Part shown: one piece after another, positions 43,663 through 54,296 of the stretch
How the letters are laid out: each line of letters begins with the position of its first letter
Numbering within the stretch: the stretch's first letter is position 1
Assembly (NCBI RefSeq): GCF_002858765.1
Contig: NZ_PJRP01000008.1
Span: 1 to 64,000, forward strand
Direction: 5' to 3'
Length of the DNA: 64,000 nt
Source of the DNA: Cupriavidus pauculus
GTDB taxonomy: Bacteria > Pseudomonadota > Gammaproteobacteria > Burkholderiales > Burkholderiaceae
Translations under genes and position numbers: made by a program
Notes under the pieces: model-generated
The model's database searches: none
Seen by the model: only the letters and a program-made list of their open reading frames with translations
What the model was told of the DNA's origin: nothing

Positions 43663-44664
43663 ATGTACGCGCAACTGGTCGATACCGGTGTTACGAAAGT
43701 CCGCTCGGCGGAGGACATGAGCGATGACGAACGCAGCTTCCAGCAGCGGATCGACGAAGGCATCCGTATCGAATCGAAGGACTGGATGCCCGACGCCTAT
43801 CGACGCACGCTGGTACGGCAGATCTCGCAGCACGCCCATTCCGAAATCGTCGGCCAGCTGCCCGAAGGCAACTGGGTGACACGCGCCCCCACGCTGGAGC
43901 GCAAGGCGGTGCTGCTGGCCAAGATCCAGGATGAAGCCGGCCATGGGCTGTATCTATATAGCGCGGCAGAAACGCTCGGCGTGTCGCGTGACCAGATGCT
44001 GGCCGACCTGCATAGCGGAAAAGCCAAGTATTCGAGCATCTTCAACTACCCGACGCTGAACTGGGCCGACATTGGCGCCATCGGCTGGCTGGTGGACGGA
44101 TCGGCCATCATCAACCAGGTGCCGCTGTGCCGCTGTTCGTACGGCCCCTATGCCCGCGCGATGGTGCGCGTGTGCAAGGAAGAGTCGTTCCATCAGCGCC
44201 AGGGCTACGACATCCTGCTCAAGCTGTGCAACGGCACCCCCGAGCAGAAGCAGATGGCGCAGGACGCGCTGAACCGCTGGTGGTGGCCGGCGCTGATGAT
44301 GTTCGGGCCGTCCGATGCCGATTCGCTGCACAGCGCGCAATCCGCGCAATGGCGCATCAAGCTGTTCTCGAACGACGCGCTCCGCCAGAAGATGGTGGAC
44401 CAGACCGTGCCGCAGGCCGAGTTCCTGGGCCTGTCGATTCCCGACCCCGACCTGAAGTGGAACGACGAACGCGGTCACTACGACTTCGGCGCCATCGACT
44501 GGGACGAGTTCTACAACGTGATCCAGGGCAACGGCCCCTGCAATCGCGAACGCCTTGGCGCCCGCGTCAAGGCCTGGCAGGACGGCGCGTGGTTCCGTGA
44601 CGCGCTGGTGGCCCATGCCGACAAGCAGTCCGCCGCGCACCCGGCGGAACGCCAGGTCGCCTGA
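43663..44664 (+). CDS. paaA: Phenylacetyl-CoA epoxidase subunit PaaA
   Basis: A 333-residue catalytic subunit of the ring-1,2-epoxidase complex PaaABCE, which epoxidises phenylacetyl-CoA. The di-iron ligands are visible in the two ExxH motifs, EAGHG (in [12 protein letters not shown]) and ESFHQ (in [13 protein letters not shown]). The start at 43663 (MYAQLVDTG) is chosen because CGGAG lies 7 bases upstream; ATG 43642 is in frame but has no ribosome site. It is the first gene of paaABCDE. Confidence 0.96.
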   Translation: MYAQLVDTGVTKVRSAEDMSDDERSFQQRIDEGIRIESKDWMPDAYRRTLVRQISQHAHSEIVGQLPEGNWVTRAPTLERKAVLLAKIQDEAGHGLYLYSAAETLGVSRDQMLADLHSGKAKYSSIFNYPTLNWADIGAIGWLVDGSAIINQVPLCRCSYGPYARAMVRVCKEESFHQRQGYDILLKLCNGTPEQKQMAQDALNRWWWPALMMFGPSDADSLHSAQSAQWRIKLFSNDALRQKMVDQTVPQAEFLGLSIPDPDLKWNDERGHYDFGAIDWDEFYNVIQGNGPCNRERLGARVKAWQDGAWFRDALVAHADKQSAAHPAERQVA

Positions 44665-44709
44665 GGCGCCCCCCTTCCATATCCAGCATCCAACAAGCAG
44701 GAGACAGCC

Positions 44710-44991
44710 ATGAGCGAATGGCCGCTTTGGGAAATCTTTATCCGCAGCCAGCACGGCCTGGCGCACAAGCATGTCGGCAGCCTGCACGCCGCCGACGCCG
44801 CGATGGCGATCAACAACGCCCGCGACGTCTACACCCGTCGCAACGAAGGCGTCAGCATCTGGGCCGTGCCGGCCACGCACATCGCCGCCAGCAGCCCCAC
44901 CGACAAAGGGCCGCTGTTCGAGCCGGCCAACAGCAAGGTCTATCGCCATCCGACCTTCTTCCCGATGCCGGAAGCGGTCAAGCACATCTGA
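44710..44991 (+). CDS. paaB: Phenylacetyl-CoA epoxidase subunit PaaB
   Basis: A 93-residue subunit of the epoxidase complex, thought to bridge other subunits. Family-typical text is WPLWEIFIRSQHGLAHKHVG and DVYTRRNEGVSIWAVPA. Length is normal. The ATG follows CAGGAGACAGCC and lies 45 bases after paaA. Confidence 0.95.
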   Translation: MSEWPLWEIFIRSQHGLAHKHVGSLHAADAAMAINNARDVYTRRNEGVSIWAVPATHIAASSPTDKGPLFEPANSKVYRHPTFFPMPEAVKHI

Positions 44992-44999
44992 GGCGCGCC

Positions 45000-45761
45000 A
45001 TGGAAGACAGCAAGCACGCGACGTTCGACTATCTGCTGCGCCTGGGCGACGCCCCGCTGGTGCTGGGTCAGCGCCTGTCCGAATGGTGTGGCAAGGGCCC
45101 GGCACTGGAAGAAGACATCGCGCTGACCAACGTCGCGCTGGACCTGATCGGCCAGGCGCGCATGTGGCTGTCCCGTGCCGGTGAGGTGGAAGGCGCGGGC
45201 CGCACGGAAGACCAGCTGGCCTACCTGCGCGACGCCCACCAGTTCCGCAACCCGCTGCTGGCCGAGCAGCCCAACGGCAGCTATGCCGATACGCTGGCCC
45301 GCCAGTTCCTGTTCGACACCTGGCACTACTACCTGCTCGACGCACTGCGGCAGTCCAGCGACGCCGCCATCGCCGCCATCGCCGACAAGGCGGTCAAGGA
45401 AGTGGCCTATCACGCCCGCCGCAGCGCCGATCTGGTGGTGCGCCTTGGCGACGGCACGGCGGAAAGCCATTGCCGCATGCAGGACGCCATCGACCGGCTG
45501 TGGATGTACACCGGCGAACTGTTCGATGCCGATACCGTGGACGCCGGCCTGATCGCCGCCGGTGTGGCCTGCGACCCGGCCACGCTGCGCGAGCCCTGGC
45601 ACCGGCAGGTAGCCGAAGTCCTCGAAGAGGCCACGCTGACCATGCCCGCCGATGGCTGGATGCAGCGCGGCGGCCATGCCGGCCGGCACACGGAACACCT
45701 GGGCTTTCTGCTGGCCGAGATGCAGTTCCTGCAGCGCGCCTATCCCGGGGCGACGTGGTGA
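45000..45761 (+). CDS. paaC: Phenylacetyl-CoA epoxidase subunit PaaC
   Basis: A 253-residue ferritin-like structural subunit that pairs with PaaA. It contains LGDAPLVLGQRLSEWCGKGP, DLIGQARMWLSRAGEVEG and the typical C-terminus EHLGFLLAEMQFLQRAYPG. It lies 8 bases after paaB, and its stop overlaps the GTG start of paaD. Confidence 0.95.
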   Translation: MEDSKHATFDYLLRLGDAPLVLGQRLSEWCGKGPALEEDIALTNVALDLIGQARMWLSRAGEVEGAGRTEDQLAYLRDAHQFRNPLLAEQPNGSYADTLARQFLFDTWHYYLLDALRQSSDAAIAAIADKAVKEVAYHARRSADLVVRLGDGTAESHCRMQDAIDRLWMYTGELFDADTVDAGLIAAGVACDPATLREPWHRQVAEVLEEATLTMPADGWMQRGGHAGRHTEHLGFLLAEMQFLQRAYPGATW

Positions 45762-46300
45762 GCAGCATGCACGCCCAGGCCCTCGCCCATCCGGAAGCCA
45801 TGACGGACACCATTACCGACACCATCTGGTCCTGGCTCGACACCATCCCCGACCCCGAGATTCCCGTGATCTCGGTGATCGACCTCGGCATCGTGCGCGG
45901 CGTGCACTGGGAAGCGGGCACCTGCGTGGTGACGATCACGCCGACGTACTCGGGCTGCCCGGCCGTCACGCTGATCCGCGAGCAGATCGTGCAGGCGCTG
46001 GGTGAACACGGCATCGGCCAGGTCGAAGTCCGGCTGCAACTGGCCCCGGCCTGGACCACGGACTGGATGACCGCGCGGGGCCGGCAGCAACTGGCCGGCT
46101 ACGGCATTGCACCGCCCGCGCAGACCGTCATCGACATCAGCGGCATCACCCGCCGGCGCCAGCCCGCGCTGCAGGTGGCCTGCCCCCAATGCGGATCGGC
46201 CCACACCCACCTGGTCAGCCAGTTCGGTTCCACGGCCTGCAAGGCGCTGTATCGCTGCGACGACTGCCGCGAGCCGTTCGACTACTTCAAGGCGCACTGA
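45758..46300 (+). CDS. paaD: Phenylacetate degradation protein PaaD (iron-sulfur assembly-type)
   Basis: A protein of about 180 residues with an N-terminal MIP18/DUF59 domain (IPDPEIPVISVIDLGIVRGV and TYSGCPAVTLI) and a C-terminal four-cysteine zinc-ribbon-like motif (CPQCGS ... CKALYRCDDC). It is thought to help mature the iron centres of the epoxidase. GTG 45758 overlaps the paaC stop as GTGA; ATG 45767 is an in-frame alternative. Confidence 0.93.
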   Translation: MSSMHAQALAHPEAMTDTITDTIWSWLDTIPDPEIPVISVIDLGIVRGVHWEAGTCVVTITPTYSGCPAVTLIREQIVQALGEHGIGQVEVRLQLAPAWTTDWMTARGRQQLAGYGIAPPAQTVIDISGITRRRQPALQVACPQCGSAHTHLVSQFGSTACKALYRCDDCREPFDYFKAH

Positions 46301-46325
46301 GCCGCCGCGACCGGAAGAGATAGAC

Positions 46326-47402
46326 ATGAGCACTTTCCATGCCCTGCGCGTGACCGACGTCATCAACGAGACCCGCGACGCCATTGCCGTGACCTTCGCC
46401 GTGCCGCCGGAACTGGCCGACACCTATCGCTACGCAGCCGGCCAGCACCTGACCGTGCGCACCCGGATTGCCGGCGACGAAGTGCGCCGCTCGTATTCGA
46501 TCTGCGCCGCCGCGCAGGACCAGCGCCTGTGCATCGCCATCAAGCGCGTGGATGGCGGCCTGTTCTCGAACTGGGCCACCGATACCCTGCACCCCGGCCA
46601 GACACTCGACGTGATGCCGCCGTCCGGGCACTTCAGCGTGCCGCTCGACGCCAGCCATCGCAAGCACTACGTGGGCTTTGCCGCCGGCAGCGGCATCACG
46701 CCGCTGCTGTCGATCATCGAAACCACGCTGCGCGCCGAGCCCGAAAGCCGCTTCACGCTGTTCTACGGCAACCGCGCGTCGTCCACGGTGATCTTCAAGG
46801 AGGCGCTCGAAGACCTGAAGGACACCTACCTGCACCGGCTGAACCTGGTCTTCATCCTGAGCCGCGAGACGCTCGACATCGACCTGTTCAACGGCCGCCT
46901 GGACGGCGCCAAGGCCGACGCCCTGCTCAAGCAGTGGGTGGACCCCGCCAGCATCGACGTGGCCTTCATCTGTGGCCCGCAATCGATGATGGAGGGCGTG
47001 TCCGACGCGCTGAAGCAGAACGGCGTCGACCCCGCCCGCATCAAGCGCGAGCTGTTCGGCACCAGCACGCCCGCCGCCCGCGCGCCGCAGCCGCAACGCG
47101 CCGCCGCCGGCAAGCAGGACTGCGAGGTCACGGTCATCCAGGACGGCCGCTCGCGCAGCTTCACCGTGGCCCGGAATGCCCAGACCGTGCTCGACGCCGC
47201 GCTGGAACAGGGGATCGAACTGCCCTACTCCTGCAAGGGCGGCGTCTGTTCCACGTGCCGCTGCAAGCGCGTCTCGGGCGAGGTCGACATGGACGTGAAC
47301 TTCGCCCTGGAAGACTACGAAGTGGCACGCGGCTTCATCCTGAGCTGCCAGAGCTACGCCGTCACCGACAAGCTCGTTCTCGATTTCGACCAGGAAACCT
47401 GA
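46326..47402 (+). CDS. paaE: Phenylacetyl-CoA epoxidase reductase PaaE
   Basis: A 358-residue electron-transfer subunit. It has an FAD domain with RRSYSICAAA, an NADPH domain with GFAAGSGITPLLSIIE, then a plant-type 2Fe-2S ferredoxin domain with cysteines in YSCKGGVCSTCRCK and a fourth in LSCQS. It passes electrons from NADPH to PaaA. The ATG follows GGAAGAGATAGAC. Confidence 0.95.
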   Translation: MSTFHALRVTDVINETRDAIAVTFAVPPELADTYRYAAGQHLTVRTRIAGDEVRRSYSICAAAQDQRLCIAIKRVDGGLFSNWATDTLHPGQTLDVMPPSGHFSVPLDASHRKHYVGFAAGSGITPLLSIIETTLRAEPESRFTLFYGNRASSTVIFKEALEDLKDTYLHRLNLVFILSRETLDIDLFNGRLDGAKADALLKQWVDPASIDVAFICGPQSMMEGVSDALKQNGVDPARIKRELFGTSTPAARAPQPQRAAAGKQDCEVTVIQDGRSRSFTVARNAQTVLDAALEQGIELPYSCKGGVCSTCRCKRVSGEVDMDVNFALEDYEVARGFILSCQSYAVTDKLVLDFDQET

Positions 47403-47498
47403 GCCGGCCTGATCGGCCAACGCGCCCGCCCACCGCATTTCGCATCACAACGCCCCTCACGCTTCGGCGTAGCAGATTCAGAAAATTTGGAGACCCCC

Positions 47499-49169
47499 GT
47501 GACGCAAGCCTTGTTCATCCGCCATCAGCCCATGCTCGACCAGGCGCTCGCCGCCATCGATCAGCGCGGCTACTGGAGCCCGTTTTCCGAAATGCCGAGC
47601 CCCAAGGTCTATGGCGAAACAGCCGCCGATGACGGCAAGGCCACCTTCGACGCGCGCCTGGGGCAACCGTTTCCGATCACGCAGCCCGGCACCACCGGGC
47701 AGGCCGGCCAGGAAGTCTCGCCCTATGGCCCGACGCTTGGCGTGACCTATCCGCGCCCCGATCTGGACGCACTGTTTGGTGCGATCGAAGCCGCCGCGCC
47801 CGCGTGGCGCGAGGCCGGCCCCACCACGTGGGTTGGCGTGTGCCTGGAAATCCTGACCCGCCTGAACCGCCGCAGCTTCGAGATGGCCCACGCGGTCATG
47901 CACACCACCGGCCAGCCGTTCATGATGGCGTTCCAGGCCGGCGGCCCGCACGCGCAGGATCGCGGCCTGGAAGCCGTGGCCTATGCCTGGCAGGCGATGC
48001 GCGGCATCCCGACCCGTGCCACCTGGGAAAAGCCGCAGGGCAAGAATGCGCCGCTGCGGATGGAAAAGACCTTTACGGTCGTGCCGCGTGGCATCGGCCT
48101 GGTCATCGGCTGCTGCACCTTCCCCACCTGGAATGGCTATCCCGGCCTGTTCGCCAGCCTGGCGACCGGCAATCCGGTCGTGGTCAAGCCGCACCCGGGC
48201 GCCATCCTGCCGCTGGCCATCACGGTGCAGATCGCCCGCGAGGTACTGGCCGAAGCCGGTTTCAGCCCCGACATCGTGACGCTGGTCGCCAACAATCCGG
48301 ACGAGCGCATGGCGTCCACGCTGGCGCTGCGCCCCGAGGTGCGGCTGATCGACTTCACCGGCAGCACGGCCAACGGCGAATGGCTCGAACGCAACGCCCA
48401 CCAGGCGCTGGTCTACACCGAGAAAGCCGGCGTCAACCAGGTGGTCATCGATGCCACCGACGACCTCAAGGGCATGATTCGCAACCTGGCCCTGTCGCTG
48501 GCGCTGTACTCGGGCCAGATGTGTACCGCCCCCCAGAACCTCTACATCCCGCGCGACGGCATCGACACGCCGGATGGCCACGTCACGTTCGACGGCGTGG
48601 TGGCCGCGCTGGGCGAGGCACTGCAGAAACTGACCGCCGACCCGGCCAAGGCCGTGGAGATCCTGGGCGCGATCCAGAACGACGGCGTCGCGCAGCGTAT
48701 CGACGCATCGCGCGCGCTGGGCAAGGTGGTGCTGGACAGCCAGACCATCGCCCACCCGCAGTTCCCCGAAGCCCGCGTGCGCACCCCGCTGCTGCTCAAG
48801 GTGGATGTGCGCGACGAGGACACGTTCACGCAGGAACTGTTCGGCCCGATCGCTTTCGTGATCGCCACCGACAGCACCGACCAGGCGATTGCCACCGCCC
48901 GGCGCATTGCGAAGCAGCACGGCGCGCTGACGCTGTCGGGCTATACCACGCAACGCAACGTGGAATCGCAACTCGAAGACGCCGCGCTGGATGCCGGCGT
49001 GGCGCTGTCGCTGAACCTGACCGGCCCCGTGCTCGTCAACCAGTCCGCCGCCTTCAGCGACTTCCACGGCACCGGCGCCAATCCGGCCGCCAATGCCGCG
49101 CTGGCCGATACGGCCTTCGTCGCCAACCGCTTCCGGGTGATTCAGGCTCGCCGCCATCTGAAAGACTGA
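47499..49169 (+). CDS. paaN: Phenylacetic acid degradation aldehyde dehydrogenase PaaN
   Basis: A 556-residue aldehyde-dehydrogenase-superfamily protein of the beta-proteobacterial PaaN type, thought to oxidise the ring-cleavage semialdehyde. It has IGCCTFPTWNGYPGLFASLA, LIDFTGSTANGEWLE and the nucleophile Cys in YSGQMCTAPQN. It lacks the MaoC hydratase domain of enteric PaaZ. GTG at 47499 is chosen because TTTGGAG lies 7 bases upstream; the frame also opens at TTG 47487, inside the ribosome site. It follows paaE after 96 bases. Confidence 0.9.
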   Translation: MTQALFIRHQPMLDQALAAIDQRGYWSPFSEMPSPKVYGETAADDGKATFDARLGQPFPITQPGTTGQAGQEVSPYGPTLGVTYPRPDLDALFGAIEAAAPAWREAGPTTWVGVCLEILTRLNRRSFEMAHAVMHTTGQPFMMAFQAGGPHAQDRGLEAVAYAWQAMRGIPTRATWEKPQGKNAPLRMEKTFTVVPRGIGLVIGCCTFPTWNGYPGLFASLATGNPVVVKPHPGAILPLAITVQIAREVLAEAGFSPDIVTLVANNPDERMASTLALRPEVRLIDFTGSTANGEWLERNAHQALVYTEKAGVNQVVIDATDDLKGMIRNLALSLALYSGQMCTAPQNLYIPRDGIDTPDGHVTFDGVVAALGEALQKLTADPAKAVEILGAIQNDGVAQRIDASRALGKVVLDSQTIAHPQFPEARVRTPLLLKVDVRDEDTFTQELFGPIAFVIATDSTDQAIATARRIAKQHGALTLSGYTTQRNVESQLEDAALDAGVALSLNLTGPVLVNQSAAFSDFHGTGANPAANAALADTAFVANRFRVIQARRHLKD

Positions 49170-49239
49170 ACCCCACGGCTCACGCCATCCGCCGCCAAAC
49201 ATCCGCCACATCGCCCGACATACCCTGGAGGAGACACCC

Positions 49240-50607
49240 ATGGTCCAGCGCGCCCCCCAAGCCGATCAGCGTAACCAGCTCGACGCCATCGAGCATGCCA
49301 GCCGAGACGAACTCCAGACGCTGCAGCTGCAGCGCCTGAAATGGACGCTGCAACACGCCTACGACAACGTGCCCCACTACCGCCAGGCGTTTGACGCCGC
49401 CGGCGTGCATCCCGGCGATCTGCGCCAGCTGTCCGACCTGTCGAAGTTCCCGTTCACCACCAAGAAGGAACTGCGCGACAACTACCCGTTCGGCATGTTC
49501 GCCGTGCCGCGCGAGGAAGTCGTGCGCGTGCACGCGTCGAGCGGCACCACGGGCCAGCCGACGGTGGTGGGCTATACCGCCAACGACATCGATACCTGGG
49601 CGACGCTGGTGGCCCGTTCGATCCGTGCCGCCGGCGGCCGTCGCGGCGACCTGGTGCAGATCTGCTACGGCTACGGCCTGTTCACCGGCGGCCTCGGCGC
49701 CCACTACGGTGCCGAAAAGCTCGGCTGCACCGTGATCCCGATGTCCGGCGGGCAGACCGAGAAGCAGGTGCAGCTGATCCGCGACTTCAAGCCGCGCATC
49801 ATCATGGTCACGCCGTCGTACATGCTGAACCTGATCGACGAGATGGCCCGCCAGGGCATGTCGCCGGCCGACAGCTCGCTGGAAATCGGCATCTTCGGCG
49901 CCGAGCCGTGGACCGACGCCATGCGCCAGGAGATCGAGACGCGCGCCGGCATCGACGCCGTGGACATCTACGGCCTGTCCGAGGTCATGGGCCCCGGCGT
50001 GGCGTGCGAGTGCATCGAGAGCAAGGACGGCCCGGTCATCTGGGAAGACCATTTCTATGCCGAAATCATCGACCCCGTGACCGGCGAAGTGCTGCCCGAC
50101 GGCGCCGAAGGCGAACTCGTCTTTACGTCGCTGACCAAGGAGGCGCTGCCCGTCATCCGCTACCGCACGCGCGACCTGACGCGCTTGCTGCCGCCCACAT
50201 CGCGCGCCATGCGCCGCATCGGCAAGATCACCGGCCGGTCGGACGACATGCTGATCATCCGTGGCGTCAACGTGTTCCCGTCGCAGATCGAGGAGCTGAT
50301 CCTCAAGCAGCCCGAACTGGCACCCCACTACCAGCTGACGGTCACGCGCGACGGCCACCTCGACCGCCTGGCCGTGGCGGTTGAAGTGCGGCCCGAGGTC
50401 ACGCATCGGCTGTCCGACGCCGAGCGCGAGGCGCTGGGCGCGAAGCTGCGCGACGCGATCAAGACCAACGTCGGCATCACCACCCGCGTGGACGCCGTGC
50501 CAGCCGACCGACTGGAGCGAACCTCCACGGGCAAGGCCCGGCGCGTGCTGGACCTGCGCACCGCCGCCACGCCAGTGGCGCCGGCACCCGAACGCGCCGC
50601 CGCCTGA
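49240..50607 (+). CDS. paaK: Phenylacetate--CoA ligase
   Basis: A 455-residue AMP-forming ligase that activates phenylacetate, the entry step of the pathway. Motifs are HASSGTTGQPTVVGYT (ATP loop), YGYGLFTGGLGAHYGAEKLG, DIYGLSEVMGPGVACEC and the C-terminal GRSDDMLIIRGVNVFPSQIE. The ATG follows GGAGGAGACACCC. It is 70 bases downstream of paaN, in the same orientation. Confidence 0.96.
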   Translation: MVQRAPQADQRNQLDAIEHASRDELQTLQLQRLKWTLQHAYDNVPHYRQAFDAAGVHPGDLRQLSDLSKFPFTTKKELRDNYPFGMFAVPREEVVRVHASSGTTGQPTVVGYTANDIDTWATLVARSIRAAGGRRGDLVQICYGYGLFTGGLGAHYGAEKLGCTVIPMSGGQTEKQVQLIRDFKPRIIMVTPSYMLNLIDEMARQGMSPADSSLEIGIFGAEPWTDAMRQEIETRAGIDAVDIYGLSEVMGPGVACECIESKDGPVIWEDHFYAEIIDPVTGEVLPDGAEGELVFTSLTKEALPVIRYRTRDLTRLLPPTSRAMRRIGKITGRSDDMLIIRGVNVFPSQIEELILKQPELAPHYQLTVTRDGHLDRLAVAVEVRPEVTHRLSDAEREALGAKLRDAIKTNVGITTRVDAVPADRLERTSTGKARRVLDLRTAATPVAPAPERAAA

Positions 50608-50725
50608 CGCGCGCTTTTCTACCCCGACGACTCCTCGCCGTCGCCGCCCGCCATGCGCGCGGGCGGCAGGCCGAAGCGCCTCGACAGAAGGCGTGACCGG
50701 CCACGCTTCGCCATTGGAGACAACC

Positions 50726-51034
50726 ATGACCGAACGGCAATTCGCCTCTATCACCCAACACCCCGACTTCCAGTCGCTGACCCGGCGCCGCGCGCGCCTG
50801 GGCTGGACGCTGACCGCGCTGATGCTGGCCGTCTACTTCGGCTTCATCGGCCTGCTGGCCTTCTATCCCGCGCTGCTGGTGGCGCCCGTGCGCGGCGGCA
50901 CGCTGACCACGGGCATCGTTGCCGGCGCCGGCTTGATCGTGGTGGCGTTCGCGCTGACCGCCATCTACGTGCGCAAGGCCAACCGCGAGTTCGACGGCCT
51001 GAACGCCCGCATCCTGAAGGAGTGCGCAGCATGA
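50726..51034 (+). CDS. DUF485 small membrane protein
   Basis: A 102-residue DUF485 protein with two membrane helices ([22 protein letters not shown] and [21 protein letters not shown]). DUF485 proteins usually precede ActP-type symporters and probably help them. The ATG at 50726 follows TGGAGACAACC, and the stop overlaps the actP-like start by 4 bases. Confidence 0.92.
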   Translation: MTERQFASITQHPDFQSLTRRRARLGWTLTALMLAVYFGFIGLLAFYPALLVAPVRGGTLTTGIVAGAGLIVVAFALTAIYVRKANREFDGLNARILKECAA

Positions 51035-52710
51035 AGCGGATTGCCATCCTTGCACCGGCCCTTGCCGGGCTCACCGGTCTCACCGCCCTGTCTGCCGGCA
51101 CCGCCATTGCCAGCCCGGCCGTCGAAGGCAGCGTCGCCGCGCAGCCGCTGAACTGGCATGCCATCGGCATGTTCGTGGTCTTTGTCCTGTTCACGCTGGT
51201 CATCACGCGCTGGGCCGCCCGCCGCACACGCACGGCATCGGACTTCTATGCGGCCGGGGGCGGGCTGACCGGGTTCCAGAACGGCCTGGCCATTGCCGGC
51301 GACATGGTGTCCGCCGCGTCGTTCCTGGGCATCTCGGCCATGATGTTCGACAAGGGCTTCGACGGCCTGATCTACGCGCTGGGCGTGGTGGCCGGCTGGC
51401 CGATCATCCTGTTCGTGGTGGCCGAGCGGCTGCGCAACCTGGGCCGCTACACGTTTGCCGATGTGGTCGCCTACCGCCTGTCGCAAAAGCCGGTGCGCAT
51501 CACCGCCGCATGCGGCACGCTGACCGTGTCGATCATGTACCTGGTGGCCCAGATGGTAGGCGCCGGCAAGCTGATCCAGTTGCTGTTCGGCACCAGCTAC
51601 CTGTCCGCCGTGCTCGTGGTTGGCGTGCTGATGGTGCTGTACGTGATGTTCGGCGGCATGCTGGCCACCACGTGGGTGCAGATCATCAAGGCCGTCCTGC
51701 TGCTCGGCGGCACCACGTTCATGGCTTACGAGGTCCTGGCGCACTTCGGGTTCAGCCTCGATGCGCTGTTCGCCGCGGCGGTCCAGGTCCATCCGAAAGG
51801 CCAGTCGATCATGGCGCCGGGCGGGCTGGTGGCGAATCCAATCGAGGCCATATCGCTAGGCGTCGGGATGATCTTCGGTACGGCGGGCCTGCCCCATATC
51901 CTGATGCGCTTCTTCACCGTGGCCGACGCACGCGAAGCCCGCAAGTCGGTCTGCTACGCCACCGGTTTTATCGGCTACTTCTACCTGCTGATCCTGGTGG
52001 TCGGGTTCGGGGCCATCGTGCTGGTGGGCAACAACCCTGCCTTCCGCGATGGTGCCGGGCAGCTGATCGGCGGCAGCAACATGGTGGCCGTGCACCTGGC
52101 GCAGGCCGTGGGCGGCAACATGTTCCTGGGCTTCATCTCGGCCGTGGCCTTCGCCACCATCCTGGCGGTCGTGGCGGGCCTTGCGCTCTCGGGGGCATCG
52201 GCCGTGTCGCACGACATCTATGCCACGGTCATCCGCAAGGGCCGCGCCACCGAGGCCGAGGAAATCCGCGTATCGCGCTACGCCACGCTGGGTATCGGCG
52301 TGGTGGCCATCCTGCTCGGCCTGCTGTTCGAGAAGCAGAACATCGCCTTCCTGTCCGGCCTGGTGCTGGCCATCGCGGCCTCGGTCAACTTCCCGGTGCT
52401 GTTCCTGTCGATGTTCTGGAAGGGCCTGACCACGCGCGGCGCGGTGGGCGGCAGCGTGGTGGGCCTGGTATCGGCCATCGTGCTGCTGGTGCTGGGCCCG
52501 ACCGTCTGGGTGGGCATCCTCAAGCATGGCCAGCCGATCTTCCCGTACGCCAACCCGGCGCTGTTCTCGATGACGCTGGCCTTTGGCGCGGCCTGGTTGC
52601 TGTCCGTGCTCGATCGTTCGGCAGCGGCTGCCGGCGAGCGCCAGGCCTATCTGCCCCAGTACGTGCGATCCATGACGGGCCTGGGCGCGGCGTCGGCCAG
52701 CCAGCATTGA
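51031..52710 (+). CDS. actP: Cation/acetate symporter ActP-like
   Basis: A 559-residue sodium:solute symporter. An N-terminal hydrophobic segment is followed by about 13 helices. Family segments include [46 protein letters not shown] and [20 protein letters not shown]. The usual substrate is acetate; in this place, next to paaK, it could also take up phenylacetate. Translational coupling with the DUF485 gene is clear from the ATGA overlap. Confidence 0.88.
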   Translation: MKRIAILAPALAGLTGLTALSAGTAIASPAVEGSVAAQPLNWHAIGMFVVFVLFTLVITRWAARRTRTASDFYAAGGGLTGFQNGLAIAGDMVSAASFLGISAMMFDKGFDGLIYALGVVAGWPIILFVVAERLRNLGRYTFADVVAYRLSQKPVRITAACGTLTVSIMYLVAQMVGAGKLIQLLFGTSYLSAVLVVGVLMVLYVMFGGMLATTWVQIIKAVLLLGGTTFMAYEVLAHFGFSLDALFAAAVQVHPKGQSIMAPGGLVANPIEAISLGVGMIFGTAGLPHILMRFFTVADAREARKSVCYATGFIGYFYLLILVVGFGAIVLVGNNPAFRDGAGQLIGGSNMVAVHLAQAVGGNMFLGFISAVAFATILAVVAGLALSGASAVSHDIYATVIRKGRATEAEEIRVSRYATLGIGVVAILLGLLFEKQNIAFLSGLVLAIAASVNFPVLFLSMFWKGLTTRGAVGGSVVGLVSAIVLLVLGPTVWVGILKHGQPIFPYANPALFSMTLAFGAAWLLSVLDRSAAAAGERQAYLPQYVRSMTGLGAASASQH

Positions 52711-52871
52711 TGTAGGGCGCCGGAGCGGCTGGCGGCCTGCTGGACGCCACCGCCTTCGGCACCGGCACCAGCATTACGTTGCCAAGTTAGAATGGCCGCC
52801 AGCGCGGCAGCCTGCCTGGAACGGCCGGCTGCCGCACCGCCCATTCCCTTGTCGCACGGACCATTGCCAGC
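52711..52871. other. Short gap between actP-like and MFS genes
   Basis: No gene is supported. A GC-rich hairpin-prone stretch (CGGAGCGGCTGGCGG, GACGCCACCGCC) lies near 52720-52755, and TTAGAATGG near 52786 may be part of a promoter for the MFS gene. Confidence 0.35.
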
Positions 52872-54188
52872 ATGTCGACCTCGCCGATCAGCTTTGAAGA
52901 GGCCATCCGTACCGCCGGTGTCGGAAAATTCCAGTACCGGCTCTTCGTGATCTTCGGGCTGGTGTGGATGGCCGATGCCATGCAGGTGCTGTCCATCGGC
53001 TTCAGCGCCCCGTCGATTGCCGGCACCTTCGGCGTGCCTGTCCCGCAGGCACTGCAGACTGGCACCACGTTCTTCATCGGCATGCTGGTCGGGGCGTTCT
53101 GCTTCGGCCGCATCGCCGACCGCATCGGCCGACGGCCGGCGCTGATGCTGGCAGTGGTCATCGACGCGGCTTTCGGCGTGGCTTCCGCATTTGCCCCGAG
53201 CCTGGGCTGGCTGATGGCGCTGCGCTTTCTGACCGGCATTGGCGTGGGCGGCACGCTGCCGGTCGACTACACGATGCTGGCCGAATTCCTGCCGCGCGAC
53301 CGTCGCGGCCGCTGGCTGGTGCTGCTGGAATCGTTCTGGGCGCTCGGCACGATCTGCCTGGCCCTGCTGGCGCTGGCCGCTGCCGCCCATGGCAACGACG
53401 CCTGGCGCATCATCTTCTTCGTGACGGGCATCCCCGCGCTGGTTGGCGTGATCCCGCGCATGTATGTGCCGGAGTCGCCGCTGTTCCTGAACCGGAACGG
53501 CAAGTCCGAGCAGGCCCGCCAGGTGCTGGAACGCGTGGCCCTGACCAACGGCAGGCACGTCGCCATGCCCGCGCTGCAATCCGAACGCGCCGAGCGGCAA
53601 TCGGTCTTCACGCTGTTCACGGCCAGCTTCCGGCGCCGCACCGTGGCGCTGTTCGTGGCGTGGCTGCTGATTTCGGTGGCCTACTACGCGGTGTTCGTCT
53701 ATCTGCCCATCCGCCTGAGCGGCGCCGGCTTTGCCTTCATGCGCGGCCAGGCCTTCCTGGTCATCCTGGCCCTGGTGCAGTTGCCGGGGTACGCACTGGC
53801 GGCCTATGGCGTGGAGCGATGGGGACGCAAGCCGACGTTGATCGGATTCCTGCTGCTCAGCGCCGTGGGCTGCATGCTGTACAGCCTGGGCACGGCGCCC
53901 GTGGTGGTGGTCGGGTCGACGCTGCTGATGAGCTTTGCGCTGCTGGGCACGTGGGGCGCACTGTACGCCTTCACGCCCGAGGTCTATCCGACCAACCTGC
54001 GCGCCACGGGCATGGGTACGGCGGGCGCCGTGGCCCGGTTTGGCGGACTGTTCGCCCCGGCCGTCATCGCGCCTGTCATGTCCACGCATTTCACGCTGGC
54101 CCTGGCGATGATTTCGGCCATGCTCGCCACGGCGGCACTGGCCGTCGGCGCCGTCAACGTCGAATCGCGGAATCGCGCACTCGACTGA
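52872..54188 (+). CDS. MFS transporter (aromatic acid/sugar-type, AAHS-like)
   Basis: A 438-residue 12-helix MFS protein. The loop 2-3 motif is GRIADRIGRRPALM and the family signature is LTGIGVGGTLPVDYTMLAEFLPRD with a matching PEVYPTNLRATGMG near the end. Similar proteins carry niacin, benzoate-type or other organic acids; the substrate is unknown. It stands alone between actP and the enoyl-CoA hydratase gene. Confidence 0.85.
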   Translation: MSTSPISFEEAIRTAGVGKFQYRLFVIFGLVWMADAMQVLSIGFSAPSIAGTFGVPVPQALQTGTTFFIGMLVGAFCFGRIADRIGRRPALMLAVVIDAAFGVASAFAPSLGWLMALRFLTGIGVGGTLPVDYTMLAEFLPRDRRGRWLVLLESFWALGTICLALLALAAAAHGNDAWRIIFFVTGIPALVGVIPRMYVPESPLFLNRNGKSEQARQVLERVALTNGRHVAMPALQSERAERQSVFTLFTASFRRRTVALFVAWLLISVAYYAVFVYLPIRLSGAGFAFMRGQAFLVILALVQLPGYALAAYGVERWGRKPTLIGFLLLSAVGCMLYSLGTAPVVVVGSTLLMSFALLGTWGALYAFTPEVYPTNLRATGMGTAGAVARFGGLFAPAVIAPVMSTHFTLALAMISAMLATAALAVGAVNVESRNRALD

Positions 54189-54296
54189 GTGGCTTCCCCG
54201 CGCGGCAGATGGATCACCGGTGCGCGACGTCCTTGCGGAGCGCGGATCCACCTTCTAGGATTTGAACGGTGTTTGCCGACCTAGTGGAGCCGCGCC